From an uncultured Eubacteriales bacterium (GTDB lineage: Bacteria > Bacillota > Clostridia > Oscillospirales > Oscillospiraceae), in assembly GCA_905202605.1 (NCBI GenBank), contig CAJKSU010000041.1, positions 1 through 16,513 of the forward strand: DNA of 16,513 nucleotides, in the 5' to 3' direction. Of the stretch, positions 1-6,523 are shown piece after piece (position 1 is the stretch's first letter; each line of letters starts with the position of its first letter). A model generated the notes under the pieces. It made no database searches and was not told the origin of the DNA. It worked only from the letters and a program-made list of their open reading frames with translations. The position numbers were made by a program, and so were the translations under genes.

Positions 1-60
1 AGGAAATCAGGCCTATGAAAGCTATAACCGAAACGATATAACTATTTGCGAAAAATGTAT

Positions 61-89
61 TTTCCTTTTCGGAGAAAAGTCCGTATAAT
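61..89 (+). promoter_or_regulatory. Probable promoter of the SDR/flavoprotein operon
   Basis: A perfect -10 hexamer TATAAT lies at 84-89, with only a weak -35 (TTTCCT, 61-66) at 17 bp. The spacer holds a 6-bp dyad (CTTTTC, GGA loop, GAAAAG; 65-79) that could be an operator. The -10 overlaps the left arm of the hairpin at 87-121, so transcripts starting near 96 would carry only part of that hairpin. Confidence 0.45.
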
Positions 90-121
90 AAAACCGGAAC
101 CAATGGTGTTCCGGTTTTATT
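87..121. terminator. Hairpin terminator of the upstream gene
   Basis: A perfect 14-bp inverted repeat (87-100 and 108-121) with a 7-nt loop, its arms A-rich on the left and T-rich on the right (…GGTTTTATT). This is the form of an intrinsic terminator. It probably ends transcription entering from left of the window, insulating the SDR gene at 144. Confidence 0.65.
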
Positions 122-143
122 CTGTAGAAAAGGGGCGCTTGCT

Positions 144-929
144 ATGCCAAAGGATATTCAGGGAAAAGTTGTTATGATCACCGGTGGAGCCACCGGGATG
201 GGGAAGGCTGCCGCCAAGGAGTTCGGCGCGCTGGGCGCAAGGGTGATCGTTACCACCGGTCACAGCGTGGAAAAGGGTGAGGCGGTTGCGAAGGAAATTC
301 GGGATGCGGGCGGAGACGCGATTTTCCTGCCCTGCGATATCTCCAGCGAGGAGAGCGTGAAAAACTGCGTGGAGGAGATCGTCCGGCGGTACGGACGGCT
401 GGACTGCGCCTTCAATAACGCCGGGGTCGGCCCGGACGGCGTGCGGATCCCCTATGGCCCGCTGACCCAGTTGAGTACTGAGCACTGGGATCAGGTGATG
501 GATACCAATCTGCGGGGACTGTTCTTCTGCCTGAAATATGAGCTGATCCAGATGCAGCAGCAGGGGAAGGGCGCAATTGTCAATACGGCCTCCATCGGCG
601 GGCTGAAAATGGCGCCGGGCTTTGGCGCATACGGCCCCAGCAAGGCGGGCGTAATCGCTCTGACCCGGACGGCTGCCATGGAGAACGCGAAGAACGGCAT
701 TCGCGTGAATGTGGTATGCCCCGGCCCCACCACAGGGACGCAGCTGATGGCGAATACCATGGCGGCAGATCCCAATGAGGAGGAGAACCTCAAGGCGCAC
801 GTGATCCCCATGGGCAAGCTGGGAACCGCCGAGGATGTTGCCCATGCGGTGGTATGGCTCTGCTCGGACTATGCCGGACACACCACCGGACAGGCACTTT
901 CGGTGGACGGCGGCATGCATATGGCATAA
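144..929 (+). CDS. SDR-family NAD(P)-dependent oxidoreductase
   Basis: A classical short-chain dehydrogenase/reductase of 261 aa, the usual length for the family, which interconverts a hydroxyl and a keto group using NAD(P)(H) in the cytoplasm. Visible motifs are the nucleotide-binding TGGATGMG (13-20), NNAG (91-94), and the catalytic tetrad Asn122, Ser150, Tyr163 and Lys167 (YGPSK). The C-terminal GQALSVDGG segment is also typical. The start has a GGGG-containing ribosome binding site 8 nt upstream. The gene ends 12 nt before the OYE-like flavoprotein at 942, so the two are very likely co-transcribed and may act on the same substrate. A steroid or bile-acid hydroxysteroid dehydrogenase, or a 3-oxoacyl reductase role, is possible; sequence alone does not decide the substrate or cofactor preference. 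Confidence 0.93.
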   Translation: MPKDIQGKVVMITGGATGMGKAAAKEFGALGARVIVTTGHSVEKGEAVAKEIRDAGGDAIFLPCDISSEESVKNCVEEIVRRYGRLDCAFNNAGVGPDGVRIPYGPLTQLSTEHWDQVMDTNLRGLFFCLKYELIQMQQQGKGAIVNTASIGGLKMAPGFGAYGPSKAGVIALTRTAAMENAKNGIRVNVVCPGPTTGTQLMANTMAADPNEEENLKAHVIPMGKLGTAEDVAHAVVWLCSDYAGHTTGQALSVDGGMHMA

Positions 930-941
930 GGAGGCATACAA

Positions 942-2900
942 ATGATTCGCAATGATCGCTATCCCCATGTATTTCAGCCCTTGACGGTACGGGGTGTGAC
1001 CCTGAAAAACCGGCTGGAATATGCGCCCACCGTGGTGCTGAAATGCTCCCCGGAGGGGGAGGTCACCCAGGAGATGCTGGACTATGTGGCATGGCAGGCC
1101 AAAACCGGCGTTGGCTATCTGACCATTGGCAATACCCCGGTGGTGCATACGGATTCCTCCGCCTGGGTCTGTGAGCTGAATGTTACACAGGATCGGTGCA
1201 TTCACGGCCTTGAAATGATGGCACGCACCGCACGGGAAAACGGCGCGGAAATGAGCGTGGAGCTGGCGCATGCCGGCCGTGGCAGCAATTCCACCCCCGG
1301 CAATCCGGCACTGGCGCCCTCTGATGTGCCGCTGAACGGCGGGCCGCTGGGCTATATCAAGCCCATGAACGAGGAGGACATGGCGTATGTGCGGCAGCAG
1401 TTTGTGGACTGCGCTGTGCGCTGCCGGAAGGCGGGACTGAAAATCATCATGATCCACTGCGCCCACAACAATCTGCTGGCGCAATTCCTGTCTCCGGCCT
1501 CCAACCATCGGACGGACGATTACGGCGGCAGCCTGGAGAACCGCATGCGGTTCCCGCTGTCTGTTTTGAAGGCGGTGCGGGAAGCGGTTCCCGGTATGGT
1601 CATTGAATGTCGCTGCTCTGCGCAGGAGGACACCCCCGACGGCCTCCAGCTGGAGGAATCGCTCCAGTTTATGGAGCGGGCGCAGGAGTATGTGGACATT
1701 ATTCACGTATCCCGCGGCAACATCTTCTTCAACTACGGCTCCACCTACACCATTCCTACCTATTTTAAGGGGCGGCAGCTGAACGTCGCCTTTGCGGCGG
1801 AGGCCAAGAAGCGGCTGCACGTGCCGGTGGCGGTAGTGGGCAATATTACATCCCTTCAGGAGGCCGAGGAAATCATCGGCTCCGGCAAGGCGGATATCGT
1901 GGTAATGGCAAAGGCCTATATGGCGGATGAAAACCTGATCCACAAGTCCATCCGCGGACAGGCAGAGGACGTGCGCCCCTGCACCCGCTGCGACTGGTGC
2001 GGCAATGCCAACAATTTCGGCACCTCCATGCGCTGCGCCATCAATCCCATGCTGGGTAAGGACATTGACCTTAGCAAGCTGGTTGCACCCGGCGAGGAGA
2101 AGCATGTGATGGTCATCGGCGGCGGTCCCGGCGGCATGATGGCGGCGCAGACCCTGCGGGAAATGGGACATCGGGTGTCGCTGTACGAAAAGTCGGATCG
2201 GCTGGGCGGACTGCTGAATGACGCCACCGTGGCCTCCTTTAAGGAGTACATGCGGCTCTATCTCCAGTGGGATATCCGTCAGACCATGCAGTGCGGTGCG
2301 GAGATCCATTTGAATACGGAGGTCACCCCGGAGCTGGTGGAGCGGGTGAATCCCGATGCGGTCATTGTGGCCTCCGGATCGACCTACGTACATCCTAATA
2401 TTCCGGGGATCACACTGGAGAAGGTGAAAACCGTATCCGATGTGGAGAACCACCGGGTACCGGTGGGCGAGCAGGTAGTGGTCTGCGGCGGCGGCATCGT
2501 GGGCTTGGAGTGCGCGGTGATGCTGGGCATGGAGGGAAAACAGGTCACGGTCATTGACCAGATCCCTCTGGAGAAGTTCGCCGACGGCATGCCGGTGTTC
2601 AACCACATTGAGCTGAATCACCAGCTGGAGAAGTACGGCGTGAGTTTGGTGGGCGGTCAGAGAATTACCGCCTTTGGGGAGAATGGGGTAGAAACCGTGG
2701 ACGCATCCGGCGAAAAGCGGCAGTTCGCGGGGGATACCTATGTGCTGGCACTGGGAGTCAAGCCGGATAACCGGCTGGCGCAGCAGCTGCTCTCCACCTA
2801 TGCCGAGGGCGTGTATGTGGTAGGCGACTGCGTTTCCACCGGACGTGTGCTGGCGGATGCCAATCAGGAGGCCTTCCACGCAGCCATTCGCATTCGGTAA
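942..2900 (+). CDS. OYE-like NADH:flavin oxidoreductase / 2,4-dienoyl-CoA reductase family (BaiCD/BaiH-like)
   Basis: This 652-aa protein has the three-part layout of 2,4-dienoyl-CoA reductase, trimethylamine dehydrogenase and the bile-acid reductases BaiCD/BaiH. An FMN-binding TIM barrel occupies about 1-345, with HAGR at 110-113 and the OYE segment around HCAHNNLLAQFLSP (172-185) and YGGS (194-197). A 4Fe-4S site follows, with Cys347, Cys350, Cys353 and Cys365. The FAD/NADH module has GGGPGG (393-398), a second Rossmann motif GGGIVG (516-521) and YVVGDC (625-630). Such enzymes reduce C=C bonds conjugated to a carbonyl using NADH. GGAGG precedes the start closely, and the gene is coupled to the SDR upstream. 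The pairing suggests sequential ketone/alkene reduction of one compound. The family is firm; the substrate is not known. Confidence 0.93.
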   Translation: MIRNDRYPHVFQPLTVRGVTLKNRLEYAPTVVLKCSPEGEVTQEMLDYVAWQAKTGVGYLTIGNTPVVHTDSSAWVCELNVTQDRCIHGLEMMARTARENGAEMSVELAHAGRGSNSTPGNPALAPSDVPLNGGPLGYIKPMNEEDMAYVRQQFVDCAVRCRKAGLKIIMIHCAHNNLLAQFLSPASNHRTDDYGGSLENRMRFPLSVLKAVREAVPGMVIECRCSAQEDTPDGLQLEESLQFMERAQEYVDIIHVSRGNIFFNYGSTYTIPTYFKGRQLNVAFAAEAKKRLHVPVAVVGNITSLQEAEEIIGSGKADIVVMAKAYMADENLIHKSIRGQAEDVRPCTRCDWCGNANNFGTSMRCAINPMLGKDIDLSKLVAPGEEKHVMVIGGGPGGMMAAQTLREMGHRVSLYEKSDRLGGLLNDATVASFKEYMRLYLQWDIRQTMQCGAEIHLNTEVTPELVERVNPDAVIVASGSTYVHPNIPGITLEKVKTVSDVENHRVPVGEQVVVCGGGIVGLECAVMLGMEGKQVTVIDQIPLEKFADGMPVFNHIELNHQLEKYGVSLVGGQRITAFGENGVETVDASGEKRQFAGDTYVLALGVKPDNRLAQQLLSTYAEGVYVVGDCVSTGRVLADANQEAFHAAIRIR

Positions 2901-2921
2901 AATGCACAAATTTTAATTCGG

Positions 2922-2958
2922 AAAATCGCCGTTGTCACAAGAGGGCAGCGGCGATTTT
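2922..2958 (+). terminator. Terminator of the SDR/flavoprotein operon
   Basis: A 10-bp perfect inverted repeat (AAAATCGCCG at 2922-2931, CGGCGATTTT at 2949-2958) with a 17-nt loop lies 21 nt after the stop. The right arm ends in TTTT. It separates the operon from the independently promoted MFS gene. Confidence 0.75.
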
Positions 2959-3044
2959 GTACAATTCGTATATAAAATCTGACAAAAATCATGAAAAACG
3001 CTACATTCACATGACGTAACGACGAATCAGTAACAACCAATTGA

Positions 3045-3081
3045 ATGTAACGGTACATCGAAACTGCGTTTTACATTGTAA
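3045..3081. promoter_or_regulatory. Palindromic operator candidates upstream of the MFS gene
   Basis: Two dyads built on TGTA/TACA half-sites: ATGTA-acgg-TACAT (3045-3058) and TTACA-T-TGTAA (3071-3081). The second lies directly on the -35 hexamer. A further inverted pair, TACATTC (3002-3008) with GAATGTA (3043-3049), spans the region. Their position fits a repressor or activator site controlling the transporter. The binding protein is unknown. Confidence 0.5.
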
Positions 3082-3098
3082 CCAAATTTCCGTATCAT
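3070..3098 (+). promoter_or_regulatory. SigA-type promoter of the MFS gene
   Basis: -35 TTTACA (3070-3075), exactly 17 bp, then -10 TATCAT (3093-3098). The predicted start is near 3105, giving a leader of about 60 nt that contains the hairpin at 3112-3142. Confidence 0.7.
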
Positions 3099-3111
3099 AG
3101 GAGCGTAGATC

Positions 3112-3142
3112 AAAGGAAGCGCCCCAGTCCGGCGTTTCTTTT
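3112..3142 (+). terminator. Terminator-like leader hairpin (possible attenuator) of the MFS gene
   Basis: A 12-bp stem (3112-3123 with 3131-3142, two G-U pairs) and a 7-nt loop. The right arm is GGCGTTTCTTTT, so the stem ends in a U-rich run. It sits between the predicted transcription start and the ribosome binding site GAGGAGA (3151-3157). It could be a transcription attenuator or a 5' stabilising stem. Confidence 0.5.
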
Positions 3143-3164
3143 ACGGATATGAGGAGATGTTAAA

Positions 3165-4373
3165 ATGAGTGTAAACGCAAAACGGAATGGAACACTGGTT
3201 GGCGGACTGCTCATTATGCTCTGCGTGGGCATTTTGTATATGTGGTCCATCTTTCAGCCCTATGTGGTGAAACACCACGGATGGTCTGCCGGAGACGTGG
3301 CAATGACCTCGGCGCTGATGATCGCATGCTTCGTCGTGGGCAATATTCTCGGCGGACTGGTGCAGATGAAGTTCGACCCCCGCGCCATTACGCTGGTGGG
3401 CTGCCTGATGTTCTCGTTTGGTATTTATCTGACGTCCTGCATCGGCAACGGCAGTCCCTGGATGCTGTATCTGACCTATTCGGTCTGCTCCGGTCTGGGC
3501 TGCGGCTTTGCCTACTGCACGGTGCTCTATGCCCTCCAGAAGTGGTTCGCAGATAAGAACGGCCTGATTACCGGCATCACCGTGTTCTTCTTTGGTGCGT
3601 CGGTTATGGTGCTGTCTCCGGTGGTCAATAAGATGCTGGAGAATATGGGTCTTACCGAAACCTTCCGAATTCTCGCCATTGTATTCGGCGTGATCACCGT
3701 AATCTGCTCCTTCTTTGTGGTGCAGCCGGATCCCTCCTATTACATGGAGAAGGCCAGCAAGGTTCTTCGACCCGATGAGTTCAAGCAGTTTACCCCCAGC
3801 GAGGTGCTGCGGACGCCCATCTACTACTGCCAGGTGGTGTCCATGATCCTGTCTTCCGGCGCATATCTGGTGATTATCCCGTTCATTAAGGATATCGCCA
3901 TGGATCGCGGCATGTCCTCCCACATCGGTGTCATTGCCGTTATGGTGACCGGTGCAGCCAATGCGGCAGGCCGTATTCTGGCTCCCATGGTTTCCGATAA
4001 GCTGGGACGCACCCGTTCAATCGTTGGCTGCTGCGTGATTTCTGCGCTGGCCTGCGTTGGACTGATCTTTGCAAATACGGCGGCTACTTATCTGGCGGCG
4101 ATTTTCCTTGTGGCCTTTGCTTACGGCGGTACCTCCGGCATCAACCCGGTGATTTCTACCGAGCTGTTCGGTGCGAAGAACTCCGGTACCAACTACGGTC
4201 TGGTGATGATCTCCATTGCGATTTCCTCCGTGCTGTTTGGGAAGATTTCCGCTTCTGCCGCTGGCAGCAGCTTTACTCCCATCTTCATCCTGTGCGCAGG
4301 CGTCTGCGTGGTGCCTGTGATCCTGATGTCCTGGCTCCACTGGTTCTGCGGCAAGGCTGGAAAGAACATTTAA
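3165..4373 (+). CDS. MFS transporter, oxalate:formate antiporter-like (OxlT family)
   Basis: A 402-aa, 12-helix major facilitator with hydrophobic segments throughout and a short cytoplasmic N-terminus. The early segment (GGLLIMLCVGILYMWSIFQP) and the G-rich helix followed by QKWFADKNGLITG resemble OxlT/YhjX-type carboxylate transporters. The loop between the two halves contains PDPSYYMEKASKVLRPDEF. MVSDKLGRTRS matches the conserved MFS loop motif. The start follows GAGGAGA at a spacing of 7 nt. It has its own promoter but lies just after the SDR/OYE-like operon and points the same way, so it may carry the substrate or product of those enzymes (inference). Members of this family move monocarboxylates, dicarboxylates or other organic anions; the cargo here cannot be read from sequence. 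Confidence 0.9.
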   Translation: MSVNAKRNGTLVGGLLIMLCVGILYMWSIFQPYVVKHHGWSAGDVAMTSALMIACFVVGNILGGLVQMKFDPRAITLVGCLMFSFGIYLTSCIGNGSPWMLYLTYSVCSGLGCGFAYCTVLYALQKWFADKNGLITGITVFFFGASVMVLSPVVNKMLENMGLTETFRILAIVFGVITVICSFFVVQPDPSYYMEKASKVLRPDEFKQFTPSEVLRTPIYYCQVVSMILSSGAYLVIIPFIKDIAMDRGMSSHIGVIAVMVTGAANAAGRILAPMVSDKLGRTRSIVGCCVISALACVGLIFANTAATYLAAIFLVAFAYGGTSGINPVISTELFGAKNSGTNYGLVMISIAISSVLFGKISASAAGSSFTPIFILCAGVCVVPVILMSWLHWFCGKAGKNI

Positions 4374-4400
4374 ATGAAGCATACAAATGAATGAAACATA

Positions 4401-4428
4401 CAAAGCCCCGCCAACCGGCGGGGCTTTG
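4401..4428. terminator. Bidirectional terminator between convergent genes
   Basis: A perfect 12-bp stem (CAAAGCCCCGCC at 4401-4412, GGCGGGGCTTTG at 4417-4428) with the 4-nt loop AACC. It lies between the MFS gene (plus) and the small acidic protein (minus), and is G+C-rich with A/T ends in both directions, so it can serve both. Confidence 0.88.
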
Positions 4429-4453
4429 CTGTGCATTTTGTGTCGATATGGGA

Positions 4454-4867
4454 TTATTCCGCGGCGGGTTCCTCTGCCTCCGGCTCCTGTGCGGGTGTTT
4501 CTGCGGGCGCCTCCTCCTCAGCGGGAGCAGACTCCTCCACGGCGGGAACGGTGGTGATGAGATCGGGGTTTTCCGTGGTAACGGCTTCCTCTGCGGGAGC
4601 TTCGGCCTCCTCTGGTTTCGGCTCCTCCGCAGGCGTCTCGGCTTCCTCGGTGGGCTGAATGCCTGCGGTTACAGTGTCGATCTTTCCGTCACCGTCCAGA
4701 TCCTCCAGTACTACGTCAGCAACGCCATCGCCGTCCAGATCCAGCAGAATGGAATCCTCCGGCTCAGCGGTATTCTGCGCCAGCTTCTTGGCGGCAACCA
4801 CTGCGGCAGCCGCGGCTGCGCCTGCGCCCAGAAGGGCAAGGCCGCCGACAAGATGTTTCTTTTTCAT
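4454..4867 (-). CDS. Small exported or membrane-anchored acidic protein with two Ca-binding-type DxDGDG motifs
   Basis: A 137-aa protein of unknown function. Residues 2-4 are KKK, followed by a single Ala-rich hydrophobic segment (about 6-26) that could be an uncleaved signal anchor. Two consecutive motifs then match the dockerin/thrombospondin-type calcium loop: D43-x-D45-G-D47-G-x-x-D51 and D56-x-D58-G-D60-G-x-x-D64, 13 residues apart. The rest (about 71-137) is a low-complexity Pro/Glu/Ala tail, strongly acidic and ending in Glu. The start has AAGGAG 8 nt upstream. A Ca2+-binding surface protein is a reasonable guess; there is no catalytic domain. The Pro/Glu/Ala repetition makes homology searches unreliable. 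Confidence 0.75.
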   Translation of the reverse strand: MKKKHLVGGLALLGAGAAAAAAVVAAKKLAQNTAEPEDSILLDLDGDGVADVVLEDLDGDGKIDTVTAGIQPTEEAETPAEEPKPEEAEAPAEEAVTTENPDLITTVPAVEESAPAEEEAPAETPAQEPEAEEPAAE

Positions 4868-4932
4868 GGTTCGGGCTCCTTTCCGAATTGCTGTGCGGGA
4901 AATCCGGCACAGCGCACAATATCATTTTCAAC

Positions 4933-4938
4933 ATTATA
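4933..4938 (-). promoter_or_regulatory. -10 element of the acidic-protein gene
   Basis: On the minus strand a perfect TATAAT lies about 66 nt upstream of the ATG at 4867. No convincing -35 sits at 16-18 bp (ACACAC at 17), so an activator may be needed. The leader contains a 7-bp stem (4890-4896 with 4907-4913). Confidence 0.5.
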
Positions 4939-4981
4939 CAACGTAATGAGAGAATGTGTGTGAACAATCTGTCAATTTTTG

Positions 4982-5022
4982 CGCAGTTTCAAAGGGCATT
5001 GGTCAATGCCCCTTAAACTGCG
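4982..5022. terminator. Two-part hairpin overlapping the end of the AraC-family gene
   Basis: Nested stems: CGCAGTTT (4982-4989) with AAACTGCG (5015-5022), and inside it GGGCATT (4994-5000) with AATGCCC (5005-5011). The loop contains part of the AraC-family stop codon (minus strand). No clear T-run follows on the minus strand, so its strength as a terminator is uncertain. Confidence 0.45.
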
Positions 5023-6214
5023 AGGGAGTAGCGCCCTCGTATTTTTTAAACGCCCGGTTCATGGAGAGAAAGCTGGTATAGCCCACGGCCTGAGCGATCT
5101 CCTTCATGGTGCGATCCGTATGGAGCATGGATTTGGCGGCGGTGAGCCGCACATGCTGAATTGTTTCATAGATGCCCCGCCCGGTATACTGCTTGAATAC
5201 GCGGGTGGCATAGGAGGGCGTGATGCCGAACACGGAGGAAACCTCTGTCAGACCTAGAGTTTCGTCGGTATAATGGTCGTCAATATAAACCGACATTTTA
5301 TCCACCCACTGGGGCTTTGGCTCCTGCGGCTCGGCGTTCTGCGCCCGACAGATGGCGTCAAAGATCTCGTCCAGTGCGACGGTCAGGTCGGCAAGGGTCT
5401 GCGCCTCGGCAATTTTGGGGGCGGGATCCAGCGCATAATACAGTCTTGCACCGATTTTTCCCCGCAGGTCATCCAGTACGTCGAGGATCCGGCAGCATAT
5501 GCCCCCCAGTCGGACACGGAGAATTTTTACCGTTGGGGTATTCTGAATGAACTCCCGGTCGATCATTTCATGCAGCACGTATTTGATCCCGGCAACATCC
5601 GCAAGCTGAAGCTTGGAGATCAGCTTTTTATCCAGATCCATCAGCTCGGAGCGGATCATGGGCGGGGTTGTGCTGCTCAGCCGGTCATAGAGCAGGAGCT
5701 GCTGATCCATACCGAAAAAATCATTGTACCACAGGGCATCCTGAGTATGGAGAAACGCCTGCGGAAGCTGACACAGCCCGGTGGCCAGATCACTGAGCGC
5801 CATGGTGACGCTGATATCGAATTCGGTATCCAGCACCTCTATGACATGCAGCAGTACAGGGGGAATGGTCTGGCTGAACTCTGTCCAGCTTTGCTTCAGG
5901 TTGATGATGCATACCATCTGGTAGTCTTTTTCCGCAACTACTGCGATATTCTTCTCATTGAGCAGTTCTGTGAGCATATTGGAAAGTACAAAAAAGTGGT
6001 GCCGAATGGTTTCCTGCCACCCGGAGGTGGAAAAAACAGTGCTCCAGCGTTCAATGCGAACGGTCAAAACGTAGTATTGCTGGGAGCGGGGATAAAAACC
6101 TGCCTCGGTGCAGAGCTTTCTGAGCTCCGTTTCATCGGTAATAAACAGAGGACTGGTCAGGTGGGATACCAGATGATCCAGCAGATAAATATCCTGAGGA
6201 TGCGTTTGGTTCAA
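5003..6214 (-). CDS. AraC-family (YesN-like) transcriptional regulator
   Basis: A 403-aa DNA-binding regulator. The C-terminal about 100 residues (305-402) hold two helix-turn-helix units: the first around LTEVSSVFGITPSYATRVFK (322-341), the second around MKEIAQAVGYTSFLSMNRAFKK (370-391), followed by the family-typical Y-x-G-x-x-PSQF ending. The N-terminal about 300 residues are soluble and look like the ligand or signal part of YesN-type regulators; no receiver motif was identified. The start is TTG at 6214, supported by an AGGTGA site about 6 nt upstream and no nearby in-frame ATG. It is transcribed divergently from the solute-binding lipoprotein at 6524, so control of that gene is the first hypothesis. 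Confidence 0.9.
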   Translation of the reverse strand: MNQTHPQDIYLLDHLVSHLTSPLFITDETELRKLCTEAGFYPRSQQYYVLTVRIERWSTVFSTSGWQETIRHHFFVLSNMLTELLNEKNIAVVAEKDYQMVCIINLKQSWTEFSQTIPPVLLHVIEVLDTEFDISVTMALSDLATGLCQLPQAFLHTQDALWYNDFFGMDQQLLLYDRLSSTTPPMIRSELMDLDKKLISKLQLADVAGIKYVLHEMIDREFIQNTPTVKILRVRLGGICCRILDVLDDLRGKIGARLYYALDPAPKIAEAQTLADLTVALDEIFDAICRAQNAEPQEPKPQWVDKMSVYIDDHYTDETLGLTEVSSVFGITPSYATRVFKQYTGRGIYETIQHVRLTAAKSMLHTDRTMKEIAQAVGYTSFLSMNRAFKKYEGATPSQFKGH

Positions 6215-6303
6215 AAAATATCACCTCTCCTGAGAAAGCGCTGAATCCACCGGCGGACGTTCGCACCGCTGGAATCGGAGCTTTCCCGATATTCCTTGTC
6301 TAT

Positions 6304-6333
6304 ATAGTATCAAATATAATACACAGGAATCAA
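6304..6333 (-). promoter_or_regulatory. Promoter of the AraC-family gene (extended -10)
   Basis: On the minus strand: -35 TTGATT (complement of 6328-6333), 18 bp, -10 TACTAT (complement of 6304-6309) preceded by TGA, an extended -10. The transcript would have a leader of about 80 nt. Confidence 0.55.
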
Positions 6334-6387
6334 GTTTTTCTGTGAATAAGGTCAAAAATTCATAGGCTATAACCTGATTTCTGTCAG

Positions 6388-6416
6388 TTTTCAAGGCAGT
6401 ACAGCTGTGATAGGAT
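6388..6416 (+). promoter_or_regulatory. Possible promoter of the solute-binding protein gene
   Basis: -35 TTTTCA (6388-6393), 17 bp, -10 TAGGAT (6411-6416) preceded by TGA (extended -10). The gap 6215-6523 (309 bases) otherwise holds the divergent AraC promoter and the leader stem below. No small gene was seen in it. Confidence 0.45.
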
Positions 6417-6458
6417 GGATATGGGATATTGACCGAATCCCACCCGATTACCATGTGT

Positions 6459-6496
6459 TTGGGCATACGTCTGAGGGTGCAAACCGGGTTGCCCAA
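6459..6496 (+). other. Leader stem of the solute-binding protein mRNA
   Basis: TTGGGCA (6459-6465) pairs perfectly with TGCCCAA (6490-6496) around a 24-nt loop, ending 27 nt before the start codon. Together with a leader of about 100 nt this could be a regulatory RNA element. It matches no riboswitch class I recognise. Confidence 0.4.
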
Positions 6497-6523
6497 GCCT
6501 AAAAGAGAAACGGAGGATACAAA

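Noticed and set aside
117..2909. A 930-codon open frame on the minus strand opposite the SDR/flavoprotein genes
   Set aside because: It is antisense to two well-supported enzymes. It is His/Gln/Arg-rich, lacks domains, and arises from codon bias.
4375..4404. Imperfect direct repeat TGAAGCATACAAA / TGAAACATACAAA after the MFS stop
   Set aside because: Only two copies, between a stop and a terminator, with no link to an insertion or attachment site.
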